Positions 9,690-20,200 of a stretch of 21,481 nt of DNA are shown piece by piece. Position numbers and translations under genes: made by a program. A model generated the notes under the pieces. It ran no database searches, was not told where the DNA came from, and worked only from the letters and a program-made list of their open reading frames with translations. Source of the stretch: Neelides folsomi (lineage: Eukaryota; Arthropoda; Collembola; Neelipleona; Neelidae); contig JAQGBZ010000667.1 of NCBI GenBank assembly GCA_034687125.1, forward strand, positions 1 through 21,481. The letters run 5' to 3'. Position 1 is the first letter of the stretch, and every line of letters starts with the position of its first letter.

Positions 9690-9890
9690 CTGGCTGGTCG
9701 TTCTTGCAACACTTTGAGCCCATATCTGGCTAAGGTAAATAGATTGAGCAAGGATTCCCGTCTCCTGTAAGAAGAGTCGGGAATGTTTTTCATAGTTTGT
9801 CCAGTGTTAGAGGGTAGTGAGGAGTGGAGCTTGTTCGTTGGAGGACTAAGCACACCAAAAGACGTCCAACCCAATCTCCCCGATGATCTC
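9690..9890 (-). CDS. Tentative upstream exon of the Ig-domain gene
   Basis: A frame is open from the possible acceptor ending at 9891 to 9690. It ends with ...YGLKVLQERPA plus two bases (AG). Joined to the single leading G of the exon at 8755, this gives ...ERPA-R-FDKLLKG in perfect frame. A shorter form, 9764-9690, starts after a strong pyrimidine-rich acceptor (cttcttacag). The obstacle is the donor: after CCAG the intron would begin ATAAGTAAG, not GT. The only nearby GT (9685-9684) leaves an in-frame TAA. The segment is rich in S, R, L and P and I recognise no domain. It could be the N-terminal region of the muscle protein, an alternative first exon, or chance. Confidence 0.35.
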
Positions 9891-9892
9891 CT

Positions 9893-10539
9893 AAAAATAA
9901 CCCCTCGTTTTCAGATGAGCTTTTTTCGGACGGAGAATCCTTGAGAGGTTTCGAACCACCGATATCCATGTTATGTATAATAGCAAATACCTATGTACAT
10001 CTTCCACTTATTTCTTCAGATCTACGACTCCACATCTCCCATCTTCCATGCATAAGACCAAGAAGAGGTTCATTTCCACAAACCTATATTATGCTCCCGA
10101 TCCTCATTCTTCCTGACCTATATTCTTCTGAGTGGAGGAATCGCCGTCTCTTTGGCACACAACTCTATCCTGGCAAAAGCCTTTATAATTTAAATGAATG
10201 CAATTAATTAGATAAAAATTTGGAGAGAAAAGGAAATGAAATGACATTACTGCATCGCCTGGGACCATTAATAGATTCGAACTTTGAAACTCAATCATTA
10301 GGACGAGGTTCTCCATTTAAATCAAGATCCTTTCTTTCTTTTTCTACTCATCCGTGAAAAGAATGGAAATTAAGGCAATTTGATTTCTTTTCCTCATTCT
10401 TGCTCTTTTTAGAATTACCATACAATATAGGTATGGTATATGAAACATTTATTTAAAAGAGAAAATGATTCAATAATAAAACACTTTTGTGTATTGACTT
10501 ATCATTCGTATCATTCAACGTAATTTAATTACCTATTCT
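9893..10539. other. Non-coding stretch with weak exon-like fragments
   Basis: On the minus strand a frame opens at an ATG near 9970 (MDIGGSKPLKDSPSEKSSSE...) and a second, 10316-10104, starts MENLVLMIEFQSSN. Within the latter, GCA|gtaatg is donor-like, and cttttgccag just downstream is acceptor-like. These could be alternative 5' exons of the Ig gene, but no complete model joins them. I see nothing else. Confidence 0.25.
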
Positions 10540-10745
10540 CGGGCATGCCGTATTCCTGGGAAAGCACTCATGTGGTAGCATTTCCGGGAACGCTCCTGGG
10601 AACGCTCCTTTACATTCCCATACATGTGTTCCCACCAGCGTTCCCGGGAACCATGTTTCTGGCGTGGGAACGTTCCTGGAAATTGGGAGGGTTCCCGGGA
10701 ACACTCCTGAGAGCGCTCCCGAAGAGTGGCAAGCTTGCCTATTCT
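10532..10745. repeat. 8-bp target-site duplication CCTATTCT flanking the MITE
   Basis: The two copies at 10532-10539 and 10738-10745 are identical and abut the GC-rich insert exactly. In hAT transposition an 8-bp host sequence is duplicated at insertion, so the empty site should carry one copy. Confidence 0.65.
10540..10737. mobile_element. hAT-like MITE, 198 bp, GC-rich
   Basis: The element is bounded by an exact 8-bp direct repeat, CCTATTCT, at 10532-10539 and 10738-10745; flanking bases differ on both sides, so the duplication is exactly 8 bp as in hAT transposons. The ends are weakly inverted: left CGGGCATGCC, right (reverse complement) CAAGCTTGCC. Inside, a 12-bp motif GGGAACGCTCCT occurs twice in perfect tandem (10586-10597, 10598-10609) and twice more with one mismatch (10666-10677, 10697-10708). 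There are also two copies of the palindrome GTTCCCGGGAAC (10640-10651, 10691-10702). The plus-strand frame over it is a by-product of composition. It is too small to encode a transposase. Confidence 0.65.
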
Positions 10746-13641
10746 TTCTATAAATTTAAAATTTCATTTGATGACAAAATTCATTAGAGAAATTGGAATT
10801 TAAAATAGAAATATAAAGAAATGTGTTTGCTAAAAGTAAGTGTGATGATACTAATATCATGTAATTCAATGCATTTTTAAACAGTTTAAAATACATTTTA
10901 CTAAACTCATTTGTTAGCAATGCATTAGGCAAATCCTTAATATGAAATTTTATAGGAATCATCTTGACTTGATAAGGCAATTAGCAAATTGTGTGTCCTT
11001 AAAGTGAAACGTTCGTGGAAAAAGATAACAAAAGAATTCTCATTTTAAGCATCATTTTTTGGTCGGAAGGAATTCTTAAACCCAAACCTATTAAACTTGA
11101 AAAGGTGAAGGAATGTGAGTGAGTAATTATAAGTAAAGTAGTACAACATGGTATTGTACGTGTTAAGTCAAAGATGTTGGAGTGTTACGTTCAACTCAAC
11201 ATTACTAGCAGGATGCGCAAAGAAAAGCAGCATGAAATATTAAGCATCAATACTCTAGAAACCAATACTTCGATGAATTACACTTAATGTAACACGGACT
11301 TTAATCTAAAAATTAAATGGGAAATGGGATATAAAATTTGATTTCCCTTTAAATGTATATATAAACTTATATGAATAGAGCGATATATTCTGAGATATAG
11401 GAGGTAGAAGTTTTAAAAATCAACAACTTTGCGACGGTTTAAAAGAGTTTTGGAGAACTTTTGATTAATACTAATTCGGAAAGTACTTCAATCATCAAAA
11501 TCTGAACAACTTATGTATTTGAAGTTTTATAAAATATTGAGCCAGAAACTTATTGCAGGAGCTGGAATCAATTACCTTTTGGATTATTGATACTTAAAGT
11601 TAGAGGTTTTTATTCAATCAAGTAGCAATTTTGTTTTAATTTTTTGTACAAGGAAAGTTAAGGCATGATCTTTCAATTATAACATTTCTCCCAACTTATC
11701 TCAATTGTTCAATTATGCGAACAGGATTTAAAATGTTTAATCAATACTCTCATAATTAAATGATATTAGGGTTAACATCTTGCCAATAATCTATTCCTCT
11801 TGAATACCTTGTCAAACTTGTATTCATTCAAATGCGGAAGGTTTATAATCAAAAGGAAGCTGAAAATGATTAAAAAATTCTGTAGGTGTAGATAATTCAT
11901 ACTTTCTTCCACGTATATCGGCTTTTTAGTTAAGCGTAAACTTCTGGAATTTAATATGATGATCTTTGGGTCTTGAATGTAGTGTTACAATGTTAATAGG
12001 TTCTCATTGCAATTCCTTATCTTTTAAATGATTAATGGTGAGAGAATGAAAATAGCACAAACAAGTCACGGTCAAAGAACTCGACTCTTTTACATTTAGT
12101 ATTGTTAAGCGACTTCTAAACTTCTAAATCTTCTTTAACATATCTTCCTATTCGACAATTTGTTCTATGGTCGATAGAATAGACAGAAGTCGGGAGAATA
12201 AATTGTATTCACCTGTTTCTATTCCCATTCTTATCATTTTACTTTTAATATGATTGTAGGATTGCAGTATGATATAATGTGCGTTTTTAAAGTTCAGTAT
12301 ATCAGTATCTTTACATAGGCATCTTACATTAAGTTGTATGTGTTAAAATGAACTGAAAAGTTCTCCATATATGGGTCTCACTTTGGCGAAAATTCCAAAG
12401 CAAGTCTATTGTGGAAGTTTAAATTATTCTTTCTTTGGTAAATATAATATTAAAGTCTCGATATACTGATATGTTAGGTTCGTTTGTTTTGTTAAATACT
12501 GAATAGATTGAATGGGAATGTTCATCTCTGAATTTCAATGAAAAGTTTAGAATTAAGGAAGTATCATGTTGTTTAGGTGTAAGAGGGGTTGTTCAACGAG
12601 TTGAACGCTTCCTCGTTATGACGACTCATAATCTCTGCATCACAAGGGACGAGGGAGCAACTGACAGAATCAAATGCGGTAGGAGTTTGAGATTCTATCA
12701 ACTACTGCTCAATTGAAATGGAAAGCTGAAAATCAATCTGTCGTTTATTCGGCCTAAGGTTGAGATTCTTTGAACTCGATTGTCTGCTTCAACTGGTCAT
12801 TCAGACGAAAGTTCATACATCCTTATGTATACAAGTATGTACTTAAGATTAAGATTAATTCATTTGTTTACTAGTTATTTATGTGGAGAAGATAAAAAAA
12901 GTTTGTTGGGAGTTTGGGAGCATGGTCATGGAAGTTAGCTAATATGCATACTTCACCTCCTAAGATTCTTTAGTTCTTGTTTTTTATCATTCATTAGGAG
13001 TCTGTTGGGTTTCCTCATCAATTTAATGGAGTAGCTTGCTGATCCACGATTTAAGTTCTCTCATTTAAAACCTCTCTCGGAGATTAAATAAATACAAAGG
13101 TTTAATATTATTAAAGAAAGTCTCCTTAGGTGGCTAACGAGACTTTCAACGCCTTTGACTGATGCTGTCTTTAAGTTATTTCAAACAGTTCTTCCTACTA
13201 CGTAGTTAAATGTCCTTTTCTTTTAATCATTCGACTCACTAAGTTCTCAACAGCAGAGCAATCTTTTACATTCGATTTTTTATTCCTAAATGTTCTGTTT
13301 GCACTATCTAAATTTAGACGAAATCTTTCTCGGCCTGGAAGTTGTCTGATGAGTATCTTCTTAGAAATTGTCACGTTTGCATATTTGAAACACTTTCAAT
13401 TGAGTCTTCCCGAAGCTTCATTTCCCATTTTAATGAGGTGGGGCTCGCCTAGCGTGGCGATGTTATTTATTAGCAATTGAAAATTCGAAAGTCAGGTTCA
13501 AGCTTCATTTTGTCCATATTGAATCACATAACATTAAGTGTACACACATAGTGTATTTTTGGCCTCTTCTTGGGCAATATTTCAAGGAAAGAAAATGTGC
13601 CGGTATTATGTATTTACCTCGAGATTATATGTGAGATTCGA
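10746..13641. other. AT-rich non-coding stretch
   Basis: No credible exon on either strand, no RNA gene and no clear repeat family. Minus frame 10980-10756 is low-complexity and unlikely to be coding. I specifically looked on the plus strand for the trio exon that should precede 14046 (end of one spectrin repeat and start of the next) and did not find it. Confidence 0.5.
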
Positions 13642-13659
13642 TGTGTGTGTGTGTGTGTG
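13642..13659. repeat. (TG)9 microsatellite
   Basis: Nine uninterrupted TG dinucleotides are followed by a degenerate gcgagtgcgatgcg tail. The plus frame 13538-13819 that runs through it has no coding character. Confidence 0.97.
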
Positions 13660-14045
13660 CGAGTGCGATGCGTTGTTGTGTGCGTTTATTCTCAGCTGTT
13701 CCAGCCTACATCCTCTTGTCACACTCTTCCTAACCTTTAATGTTAAAATGGAAGTATTTATTTCCACCAAACGCAATTTTATAGATTCTCTTATATCATG
13801 TTTATATCATTTCAAATAAGAGAATCTTGTATTTTCCTTCCTATGTCTTTTGACAATATTTGGGAATGAGGAAAAGACGATTTGGAAAAATTTATGTCTG
13901 TAAAGTGTCAAATAGTTTTACTAATGCATCTCCAAGAATTTGATCAGATTAATTTGAATTTGGGCGAATTTCCCTCAAGAATCTACTTTATCTTGATAAA
14001 ATGCAATTATCCCTGATGGTAATTAATTATTTTTTGTTTTATTAG

Positions 14046-14215
14046 ATTACTGCCTTGGTTGAGAAGATCCGAAAGGAATCGAAGATAGATGAAGCCCCAG
14101 AGAATTTTGAGAGCACACAACGTGTAATTGAACAGTGGGAGCAGCAACGAGAATCGTTCATCCAGTTTCTCAACAATACTCTTGGAGAAGGTCAACGATT
14201 GCTCCAAGATTTAAC
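14046..14215 (+). CDS. trio: trio exon 1 of window: spectrin repeat
   Basis: After acceptor ttttattag, the exon reads ITALVEKIRKESKIDEAPEN and ends GEGQRLLQDLT, split two bases into Thr at donor GTAAAA. It matches the part of Trio where a repeat starts (LWTWLEELQKE in vertebrates) and a helix ends in GEDLIQQL. It is internal: phase 0 with no start codon. Confidence 0.88.
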
Positions 14216-17200
14216 GTAAAAAATCGTTCTTACTTACAAAATTCATTAAAATAGCTCTTTATTTGAGCATTTGGTTCTTCATTCATGCTACATTTATATT
14301 CATACATCCTCATTAATGGATATATGAATATTCATGAGGTGAATGAGGTAGAATGCGATTTAAATGATTTATGCATTTATGTATGGCTCCTTTCCTTCTA
14401 GTAATTCCGGTTTGACGATGGAGACGGACAATACGGGATCTTTTGAAGCTCTCGAAGCCGCCATGAGAACTTTAGAACGACAGAGAATCGAACTGGAGGA
14501 ACTTTGGGAGTCAAGAAAGCTCAAGCTTGACTTGTGTCTCCAACTCCGACTCTTTGAACGTGACTCGTTAGAGGTAAAAGGAATTTTCTCATAAGTTTCC
14601 TTTAAAATTCTCCTTCACACTCTTTTGATCCTTGATCAACTCTTATTTATTTTTCTCCAATTTCAATAATGTCTTATTATATAAATATGAAATATGCTGT
14701 GTTAACCGTGTTCTAACGAGCGATGAATCGAGGCGTGAAGTGAATCCCCGGGAATTTAATTTTAGAAGTTTCAACTCTATCTCATCTGTTTTCATTTCAT
14801 TAATGAACATTATTTCTACTTCATCTCGCTTCTTGGCCCCGTTTACAAAAAATTACAAACTAGAACTTGAAACTCTTAGCTAATTTGTCTCTTTTCTTAC
14901 TCATTGTAAAGTTGGGAAAAGTGTAATAAAATGCCTGGAGAGTGTGCATGGAATGAGGAGAGTTTTATTCTCAAAGGAATTTGAGCTTCTCCTCCAACTT
15001 GTTTTCACTGGTTGTAGATTAGAGAAGTGGAGAGAAGTTTATCTCCTTATGTTTTTATTTCTATCTTTAGACAACTTCCCAGTTGGATCACTGGCAAGAG
15101 AAATTGCAATGTGAGGAATACAATATGGATCTCAAAGACGGCCTACCTCATTATGAGCAACTACTCCGACTTCATAACGAAAATGTGAATCGGGTCCAAA
15201 ATTCTGTCTTCCAAGTACTACAAAAAGGACAAGAACTATTCCAGGTACAATTAGATGAATGATACTATGTTATGCTCTTATTGAACTACTATGCAATTAA
15301 TAATCCATTGGTGTTTGACCCCACTAATAGATGTTTGAAAGATCTGGGATCAATTTAATGGCAAGTAATCAAATAAGCGCTCAGACGAGGGTCCAAGTGC
15401 TACTCGAATTCCTCCACGAGAAACACATTGATTTTGAGGAGATTGCTGAAGTGAAGAGGATCCGCCTCCAACAAATCATTCAACTTCTACAGCTTCAGAA
15501 TGAAGCCAATCAAGTAAGTTTTGTGGAAGGGAGTATAATAGCTTATATAGCTTCATTCTCCCATTCATTCCAGGAAAGAGGATTTAGTTTGAGGCATAGA
15601 ATGTCCCACGCAATTGTCCGTTATATAGTATACTCTTTATAGTTTCCTATAGGGCGGAATAGGATGCTTTTGTTTACATTTCCTATACTTGGAAAAATAC
15701 CTTTTATGCATACAATTCCTCCCTCAGGAAAGTATCCTGTGACCATTTTTCTATGGTAAGGGGGGAAATCCGTTGGACTGATACCCGTTGATACATTGAT
15801 GTAGGGGGATGATAATGAAAATGAAAGGGTGTGTTGGTTCCTCTCCGATTCTTTCTCCCATCTCCTTCATATCATTAACATTGAGGTCCTGAACCTACTT
15901 TGAGGGAGAAACATGAAAAAGCGGATGAAATATTCAAGGGAGGGAAATGGAAGGGAGAGAAGATGATAGTAATACTATGTACTTAACTCCTCTCCCTCTT
16001 ACTCGCTCTTCCATTTCATCTAACCGAATCTCAATAATTCTCTCTGCCCATCGACCCTCGCTACACTTCCGACTCCTCAGTTACGCACTCTGAGTGAAGA
16101 TGAGAAGTTACATAGGCGCATTGAGCTATTAGTTTTTCGTATTTATAGAAATACGAATGGATTTGTTAGATTAATGAATCAAGTTTTTACGATTTCGCAT
16201 GAAACGAGGACTTTGACACTTTTAAATAACCTTTTATTCTCTACTTAACCTTTTTTGAATTCCCAAATGAACCGTAAAAAGTTTTGGAGGGGAACATGCG
16301 GAATATTAGGTATAAGGTAAACAGGGAAGTGATCTCTTCTGAATTGATAAAAATGTACTACAACGTGCTTCTGGAATACGTTTCTAAATAATATTGTCCT
16401 GTTATTGAAAAAGTTAAAAAAAACTCTGTGAAATTCATTCCCATCAAACTCTTTTTTGAAGATCTCGTTAATTTAAGGTTGTTTTCATCTTATTTGGTAA
16501 ATCCCACATGAGGACAAATGACGAAAGGTAATGGTAAGGTGTGTGAATTTGAACCGAGAAATTTTTGAAGTGGGCGAATCTAAAGAATTTCAAGTGTATT
16601 TCAATGTGTAAAGGTTTGAGTTTGAAAGGGAAAAAGTAAAATAATTTATGTTCTCCATAATAGGAAGATAGTGGAAATAAGTAAAAAGTATATGAGAGAT
16701 ATGTTAGAGAAGACAGCTCATGCTCATGTATTGATACACGAGTCGCCTTCCACTCTTGTTTAGTATTCTGATCTATGATAATCATAATGGGAGGGAGATG
16801 GTATCTCAATTGCATAAGGCCAAAACATCTATTTCTAGTAGAGAAATTGAGTGAATCAAAGCGAGACGAAGTAGTACAATGTTTTTACTTTTTTCTTTCC
16901 CTCTTCCCTCATGGGGAGAATCCCTTCTGATCAATACGTTCTCGATTGAAGAAGGGAGATAGATTTTATTTTATTATTAGTTGTTCGAGAGTCGGGAGGA
17001 GATTCCGGGCTCTTATTCTACATAATCCCATTCTATTGCGAATCTACATAATATTAGGGGGTGAATGGTCTGAGTCCCTGAGCTAAGGTGTGCATTTTCC
17101 ATTCAATCCCATTTCCATATACATATTTGTTATTGACTTATACGTTACATTTACATTGATTGAGGAGGGGAGTTAACGTAAATGAGTTGGAACAAAAATC

Positions 17201-20200
17201 CTCATTTTACTTCACAAATGCATAATTTATTAATCCGCTCCTTCATTTAATTACAAACGAGCTCTTTAATTACATGGTTCGAAAGTGGAAACAAACATTT
17301 CTATTTAGGAAGAGATTATAAATCTAGGAATGTGGAATGGGATTTTCTGCATACTTTTATCTTCTTTGTTTCCTTACAGGCACTCATTTTGTGGATTTTA
17401 CCTTTGTAGGATTTTGGATGAAAGTGTATTTTATTCGCCTTGAGGCCAATGAATTCTAACAAGGAAAAGATAAATTCCATTTGACATTTTGGAATAGGCA
17501 ATAGGGATTTGTAATTGAATGCTATTTCGTATTACTTTTTGAATTTGATAACGTTATTTGGATTCCCTGAAGTAGAAAACACTAATTATGTTGTACACAG
17601 GTTACAAGTTGGATTCGAAACGGTGAGACGATGTTGGCTGCTAGCTTTACCTTCCCGGCTTCGCTTCAAGAAGCAGAACAAATGAAGAAAGACCACGAAA
17701 AATTCCAAGTTGCACTTGAAGTAATAACATCAAAAATGTTATTTTTTTATTATAAATATTTTCTTTTAGCCTTAATATTATCCATTACCAATATTTGTAT
17801 TATTTGTTAACAAATATGATTACATAATATTAAAGCAAATATTATATTTTTAAAATTACGAAATTACATAAATTGTCTAAAATTCAACAATATGTTGTAA
17901 TTATTTAATATGCCTATATTTTAAAAGTTTTATTGTTTTCATTTACCCTTTCCAATTTAATGAAAAAAAGTTTAATAGAGTTTTAAAATTATAAGCCATA
18001 TTTAATGGCAGGAACGAAAAAGAAGTGAAAACTAATTCAATTAGATCTAAACTCGAAAGTATAACTCCAAAGATTTTTCTTTGCACAAGTTTTCAATTGG
18101 AGGGGAAGAAAACAAAAATGGATAGGGGAAAGAGATTACTGTCTCAAGTGAAATGTGAAAGCAGGTTACATGTGTGTAAAGGGATTTACGAACTTTCTTT
18201 GACCAACCGAGAATTCAAATCGTAGTTTAGCTCTTTCATTTGTTTTTTATGTTTTCAGAAAACCCACAATTTTGCTGTTCAAGTCAACCTCAAAGCCGAA
18301 GCACTTATTGGGGGAAATCATTTTGACGCTCCTGGAGTAAAAAAGGTCTCTGATGAAGTCTCATCGCGTTGGCATCAACTCATCACAACTGCTGAAGAGC
18401 GTCATAAGCTTTTTAATACAGCTGTCAATTTTTACAAGACTGCTGAACAGGTCCTTATTTTTAGAAATATTTTATCATTCTAAGATCTATTTTGGAACTC
18501 AATTTTCCTTTCCTAAACTAATTTATTTTTTATGGTAAAATCTGCTCTTGAGTGTATGACATAAAAATGCTCTTTATGGACATAAAAAGGATGTTAAAGG
18601 GGAATTTATTGGGATATTAGACTTCATTCTTATGGAATCGTATGAGAATAAAAAAATGAGGATTATTTCAACTGAGAATTTTTATCATTGTCTCTGGTCA
18701 AAGTTTGTTTCCCACTAATCTCATTTTATTGTTCTGCCTAAGGTCTGCTCTGTCCTGGACAGTTTGGAAAGAGAGTATAAAAGGGACGAAGACTACTGTT
18801 TACTGGATGGTGGGAAGAGTAACAGTGTGGACAAACCTGGACAATTGAGTCAACTCATCAATAAGCATCAAGAACAGAAGGAAGCTTTCATGAAAGCGTG
18901 TACTCATGCACGGAGCACGGCCAGAAACTTTCTCAAAATTTGTCATAGGACGTCTTTCTCGTTCCAATATGAAGCCTCTTCAGGAATCATGCCTCCCGAA
19001 GCTAAAGTTAAAGGTAAACAACCAAATTTTACTTGTAAATTACCACTTCTATTTATATTTCGTTTACATAAATCGCTTAAATGAACTCCTTCCTATAAAT
19101 ACTTATTGTGAGATCCTGTGTAATAGCTTTAAAGTGAGTATTCAAGACTTCATCAGAATTTAAATCGTGGGTTCATTTTTACTAAATTATATACAACCGT
19201 ACTAATGTAGATATGAAATTTCCAATCTAAATTGAAAATTTGAAATCTTAAATCTTAATTGCAGTGCATAAGTTTAAGCCTTATAAATTATTTATTATAC
19301 CTCATTTAGCATGGAGTTTATAGTCACAAGTTTACAATATGAGAAAAGTGATTTACTGAATGATTTAATGTTTATTATCTTTATCCTAAAGTATAGTTAT
19401 AATTACTCAAGATCGATAATTTAGCATTTTGTACCATATTATAACTACATTGTACCTACCATATAAACTTTCGACACATGTCGTTTTTCTCTTCTCTTTT
19501 ATTACTTTGCTCGCCTTAAAGTTGAAGCCAAATGAGAGTGACAATGTTTAAACTCTCATTGATGAGATTTATATCATTGTTTCATTGATTACATTTTATG
19601 AGAAGATCGTGCGAGAAATATATTTTAGTTTCAAATTATTTTTTCTCCATTTTCCAAAGAATGTTAAAAAGTGCTTTATTTTCTTCAATGATTTGTTACT
19701 TTCTTTTATTCCAGTCATCCTTGATAAACTCTTCACCCAGGAGAATAAAGTGATGGAGTTTTGGACTTCAAGAAAGAAGCATTTGGATCAATGTCTCCAA
19801 TACGTTATGTTCGAATGGTAATTTTAAAAATATCTATTTCTCCCTCACGTAACCTCTTTTCACGTGAACTCTTTGAACTTTTGGCATTTTCCTTTTGTGT
19901 TTTTTTCCTTTTAATATTGTGTCATTGCGTACGAAGATAAAAGGTGGGCATTTTCCTTTTTAAGGGGAATTGAAAGGGAAGACTTCTCATCAAATCGATG
20001 CATAATGATATTAGACATTTTCTTTCAACTTCTTTTCACATTCTCAAAAAATGCAAGATATTGAAAGGCTTTATAATGGAAGGCGGCGAAGAGAATTCCG
20101 AAGCTTTTAATAGGAGAAAACTTTACCCTTTTATTTTTATATTCGAGGGTAATGACATTATTGTAGATTAAAAGCACTTCATAGTCGATGGCATCGAATC

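Noticed and set aside
9684..9764. Exon with canonical GT donor at 9685 in the alternative frame (ETGILAQSIYLSQIW...)
   Set aside because: It is open, but leaves one base, and the next exon also starts with one base. Joining them breaks the frame unless an unseen micro-exon lies between.
10545..10787. 80-codon plus-strand frame over the GC-rich island
   Set aside because: Open only because the repeated GGGAACGCTCC-type motifs lack stops; the insert has an 8-bp duplication and looks like a mobile element.
12140..12200. Short palindrome ttctatggtcgatagaa as a regulatory hairpin
   Set aside because: A few base pairs only; expected by chance in AT-rich sequence of this length.
13538..13819. 93-codon plus-strand frame as a trio 5' exon
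   Set aside because: It runs through a (TG)9 repeat giving a Val-Cys run and has no spectrin-like heptad or Trp pattern.
16468..16815. 115-codon minus-strand frame in a trio intron
   Set aside because: Low-information hydrophobic and aromatic composition, no domain, and no splice or start support.
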